Positions 59,246-64,000 of a stretch of 64,000 nt of DNA are shown in pieces. Location: the NCBI RefSeq assembly GCF_021462225.1, contig NC_061812.1:46977363-47041362 (forward strand). The letters are read 5' to 3'. A model generated the notes under the pieces. That model did no database searches, had not been told where the DNA came from, and saw nothing but the letters and a program-made list of their open reading frames with translations. A program made the translations under genes and the position numbers. Position 1 is the first letter of the stretch. Every line of letters begins with the position of its first letter. Origin of the DNA: Girardinichthys multiradiatus. Taxonomy: Eukaryota; Chordata; Actinopteri; Cyprinodontiformes; Goodeidae.

Positions 59246-59602
59246 AAAGTAGCCACAGATTGACATATGGCCAAAATCTTTACAAATCGCTTATTCTAAA
59301 AGAAGAAATATATATATATATATATGTTTTCCTTAAGGTAGGTATGAGCATGTCTTTATAACAGGGAAATTGTGATAAACTCTCAGCCCCTTCCAGTGAT
59401 CAACTCATTACATCAGTCACATATATTCCATATACATGTGACTGATAATAAGTTTTATAAAAAAGTTACTATATAAACACTAGCAGACCGGGAATATTTA
59501 TGAGGACATTATGTGACTCTGGTTGATGTTTTCATGAGCAGCTGTATATCTACATGAATAGAAGTAATAAGGAGGTCACTTTTATTCTTTGTGTCAAATC
59601 AG
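59246..59602. other. Upstream intron of zc3h11a
   Basis: Contains a short (ta)n run near 59310. The acceptor of the first coding exon is at 59601-59602 (caaatcag). Confidence 0.4.
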
Positions 59603-59676
59603 GGAGAGTCCTATCGTTTCAGAAGAGAACCAGCTGCTGGGTCACTGCCGCCTTTTAAGCCACGTTAAGTATTACT
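59603..59676 (+). other. zc3h11a: zc3h11a 5' untranslated part of the first coding exon
   Basis: The sequence follows tttgtgtcaaatcag, a fair 3' splice site, and leads to the ATG at 59677. The presence of an acceptor here implies at least one untranslated exon further upstream. Confidence 0.6.
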
Positions 59677-59730
59677 ATGACCAACCATGGAGATGACTGC
59701 TACTTCTACTACTACTCTACCTGCACTAAA
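59677..59730 (+). CDS. zc3h11a: zc3h11a coding exon 1: first part of CCCH finger 1
   Basis: ATG at 59677 opens MTNHGDDCYFYYYSTCTK, ending in phase 0 before gtaagc. This is the conserved N-terminus of vertebrate ZC3H11A. Cysteines 8 and 16 are the first two ligands of finger 1 (C-x7-C-x5-C-x3-H), completed by C22 and H26 in the next exon. ZC3H11A is a nuclear RNA-binding protein associated with the TREX mRNA-export complex. Confidence 0.95.
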
Positions 59731-59836
59731 GTAAGCACTTTCATCAGAGATATCCAAGGCCCTCTACAACTGCTTCATTTGATTTGAAGCTGACTTATGA
59801 TAAGAAGAGAGAAAATGAGCTTCTTTTACTGTTTAA

Positions 59837-61074
<1,238 letters not shown>

Positions 61075-62380
61075 GAGGAGTAAGAGACCTACCCCCTGGA
61101 CCTGGGACAGATACGGAGGAGATCCGAGCCACAGACATCCAAAGGTCCCCCAGAGCACAGGAACCCCAGGAGAACCATCGCCAAGACTACCGCATCCCTT
61201 CCCAGAGAAGAGCAGGGGAGAGTCCCAGGGGAACCACTCAGCAGCCACAGTGCAGAAGGCCCAGGGAGCTGCAGCGACGAGCCCACTTGCCCTGCTGGAA
61301 GCTGTCTACGCCCGAGCAGATCCAGCCATGAACCCAGAGACCCAAGACCCCGGGACATATCACTCCCCAAGTAGAGGCCTGACAGAGCCCAGGGGTCCAG
61401 GCCCCGGCAAGCAGCCACCGGAAGTGAGCTGGCACACACCAAACGACCCAGCCCCGGACACCAAGGAACCAAGTACACCAGAGGGTAGAGACACCAACCA
61501 CTGGTAGGTAGTGTGCAGGGAGGAAATAGGCCCCTCATTTGATGGGGGCCTAAACTGATACAAGAGAGGGAGCAGTCCACGTATAAAAGAGGGATCTACA
61601 TGGTCCAAACTAGCTCGCCACCTGAGCTGCCACATGATGAAACAGTCACAACCCCCCAATGACTTCCGATCCTAACCCCATGAGCCCCCCCACCCGCAAT
61701 GAACCCCAACATGAATTTCCCCATAGGGCCACCCCAACCAGGACACAGATATCAAACAGATGCCCCCGAACCCAAATGCCCGCTCCATGCATCCCTGCCA
61801 CATCCTGCCCCCACCACATAGCACGCTGCGGTGGCAGCCCCTGCCCACAGGCGCAACAGGGCAGACACCACCGAGCACCGCGCCCATAACGGAGCCCCCC
61901 ACCCCACACCAAGATGGGACAAACTCACCCGGCAAATGGTCCCTGGCCAGCACCAACCACCTGGGGCCGGTGTCCCCCACTATGCCCCCTGCAACCACAC
62001 AAACACACCACATCACTGCCACTGCAACAATAGCCCAGGGAGAAACATTATCCAGCTCAGCTCTACCATCGCCGCTGAGCCGATCCAAATACCGGTGACC
62101 CTGCATTCAAGAGGAGGACAAAGTCCTCAACCCCACCCCACACGCTGCAGCCCCTCCACGCCACCCTTTAACCTGCTGCTCCGATCCCACCTTGGACACA
62201 GCAGCCAGCAGAGTAGCACACCGCAAAGCCCGCCCAACCATCCGGCCAGCGCCAGCAGCCCCAGCCCATCAGTTCATGAAAGGGCTTGGTGTGGCGGGTA
62301 CACCCCGCCACACCAAGCAGACTCACCGGCCCCTCCACCAAAGCGAAGCCACACTGCACACTGCCCGGCCTGGTGACAAA
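61075..62380. repeat. GC-rich, CCA/CAC-rich stretch, probably a LINE 5' region
   Basis: GC content is far above the surrounding intron. Several frames on both strands remain open for 80-180 codons only because stop codons are rare in such composition. Phrases such as gagcacaggaaccccaggag and cagccacagtgcagaaggcc resemble the GC-rich 5' parts of fish LINEs. A perfect 15-bp hairpin is at 62284-62318. None of the frames has a known domain. Confidence 0.35.
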
Positions 62381-62384
62381 TTCC

Positions 62385-62560
62385 TACATTTCCCACACTT
62401 CCTGTCATGGCGTCATTGGACAGGGAGGAAGAGCTAATTTGCTGTGTAGTTTTGGAAAAACGAAAAGAAAAGGTGGTGGTAAAGGCCATTGAACCAGACT
62501 AGGGACGAGGAAAACACCCTCTCAGTGCGAGGCGTGTGATGCTAACGCCCAACTATGTTT
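62385..62560 (+). pseudogene. PIF/Harbinger nuclease N-terminal remnant, copy 2
   Basis: The stretch matches the minus strand at 31890-32075 (acaaattcctacatttccca, ccagactagggacgagga). One frame opens at an ATG (62407) with MASLDREEELICCVVLEKRK. A shifted frame reads RPLNQTRDEENTLSVRGV, typical of Harbinger proteins. Frame loss and stops show it is dead. It lies in zc3h11a intron 2. Confidence 0.5.
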
Positions 62561-62981
<421 letters not shown>

Positions 62982-63021
62982 TAATTTTAACCAACACTCA
63001 AAAGAATCATAGTAACTGTGA

Positions 63022-64000
<979 letters not shown>

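Noticed and set aside
61672..62106. 144-codon minus-strand frame rich in Gly, Val and Cys
   Set aside because: GC-rich composition alone keeps frames open on both strands here; no start context, domain or splice evidence.

Overview
The window is vertebrate nuclear DNA, almost certainly from a teleost fish (species not determined). It is AT-rich and intron-rich. It is crowded with several distinct Tc1/mariner families, L2/Rex1- and RTE-like LINEs, tRNA-derived SINEs, MITEs, solo-LTR-like insertions and microsatellites typical of fish genomes. No prokaryotic features, CRISPR arrays, rRNA or tRNA genes were seen.

Two host genes can be assembled exon by exon. (1) sypl1 (synaptophysin-like 1) lies on the minus strand. 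It has six coding exons between 42183 (ATG, in a 15-nt first coding exon) and 17917 (TGA). All junctions are in phase and give a 238-residue tetraspan MARVEL vesicle protein. (2) zc3h11a lies on the plus strand, and only its 5' part is inside the window. Four coding exons between 59677 and 63232 encode the three N-terminal CCCH zinc fingers and the start of the acidic linker. The two genes are divergent (head to head). The roughly 11.5 kb between them holds nested repeats and a candidate zc3h11a promoter with a YY1-type motif near 53.95 kb.

Layout. 1-12 kb: Tc1 and LINE debris, including an inverted-repeat arrangement at 7.2-9.8 kb. 12-17.9 kb: a minisatellite, a SINE, and two exon-like minus-strand segments of an unidentified gene (16248-16374 and 11840-11968). 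17.9-42.2 kb: sypl1, whose introns contain an RTE-type LINE, an L2 copy split by two adjacent Tc1 insertions, three more Tc1 copies and a Harbinger-like element carrying an LTR-like insertion. 42.6-53.5 kb: an inverted pair of one repeat flanking a large unclassified repeat with internal 740-780 bp periodicity, a Tc1 interrupted by a palindromic TG...CA element, a LINE interrupted by an LTR-like element, and a minisatellite interrupted by a solo LTR. 53.5-64 kb: zc3h11a with a BED-finger hAT fragment just upstream of its first coding exon, a nonautonomous mariner-like element and a Harbinger fragment.

No transposase reading frame is fully intact. The best copy (22434-23255) keeps its D-D34-E triad but has lost the frame of its N-terminus. 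No convincing new molecular system was found. The points most worth checking are the BED/hAT fragment next to zc3h11a, the palindromic 596-bp insertion, the stop codon shared by two Tc1 copies, the unclassified 4.3-kb repeat and the two orphan exons.
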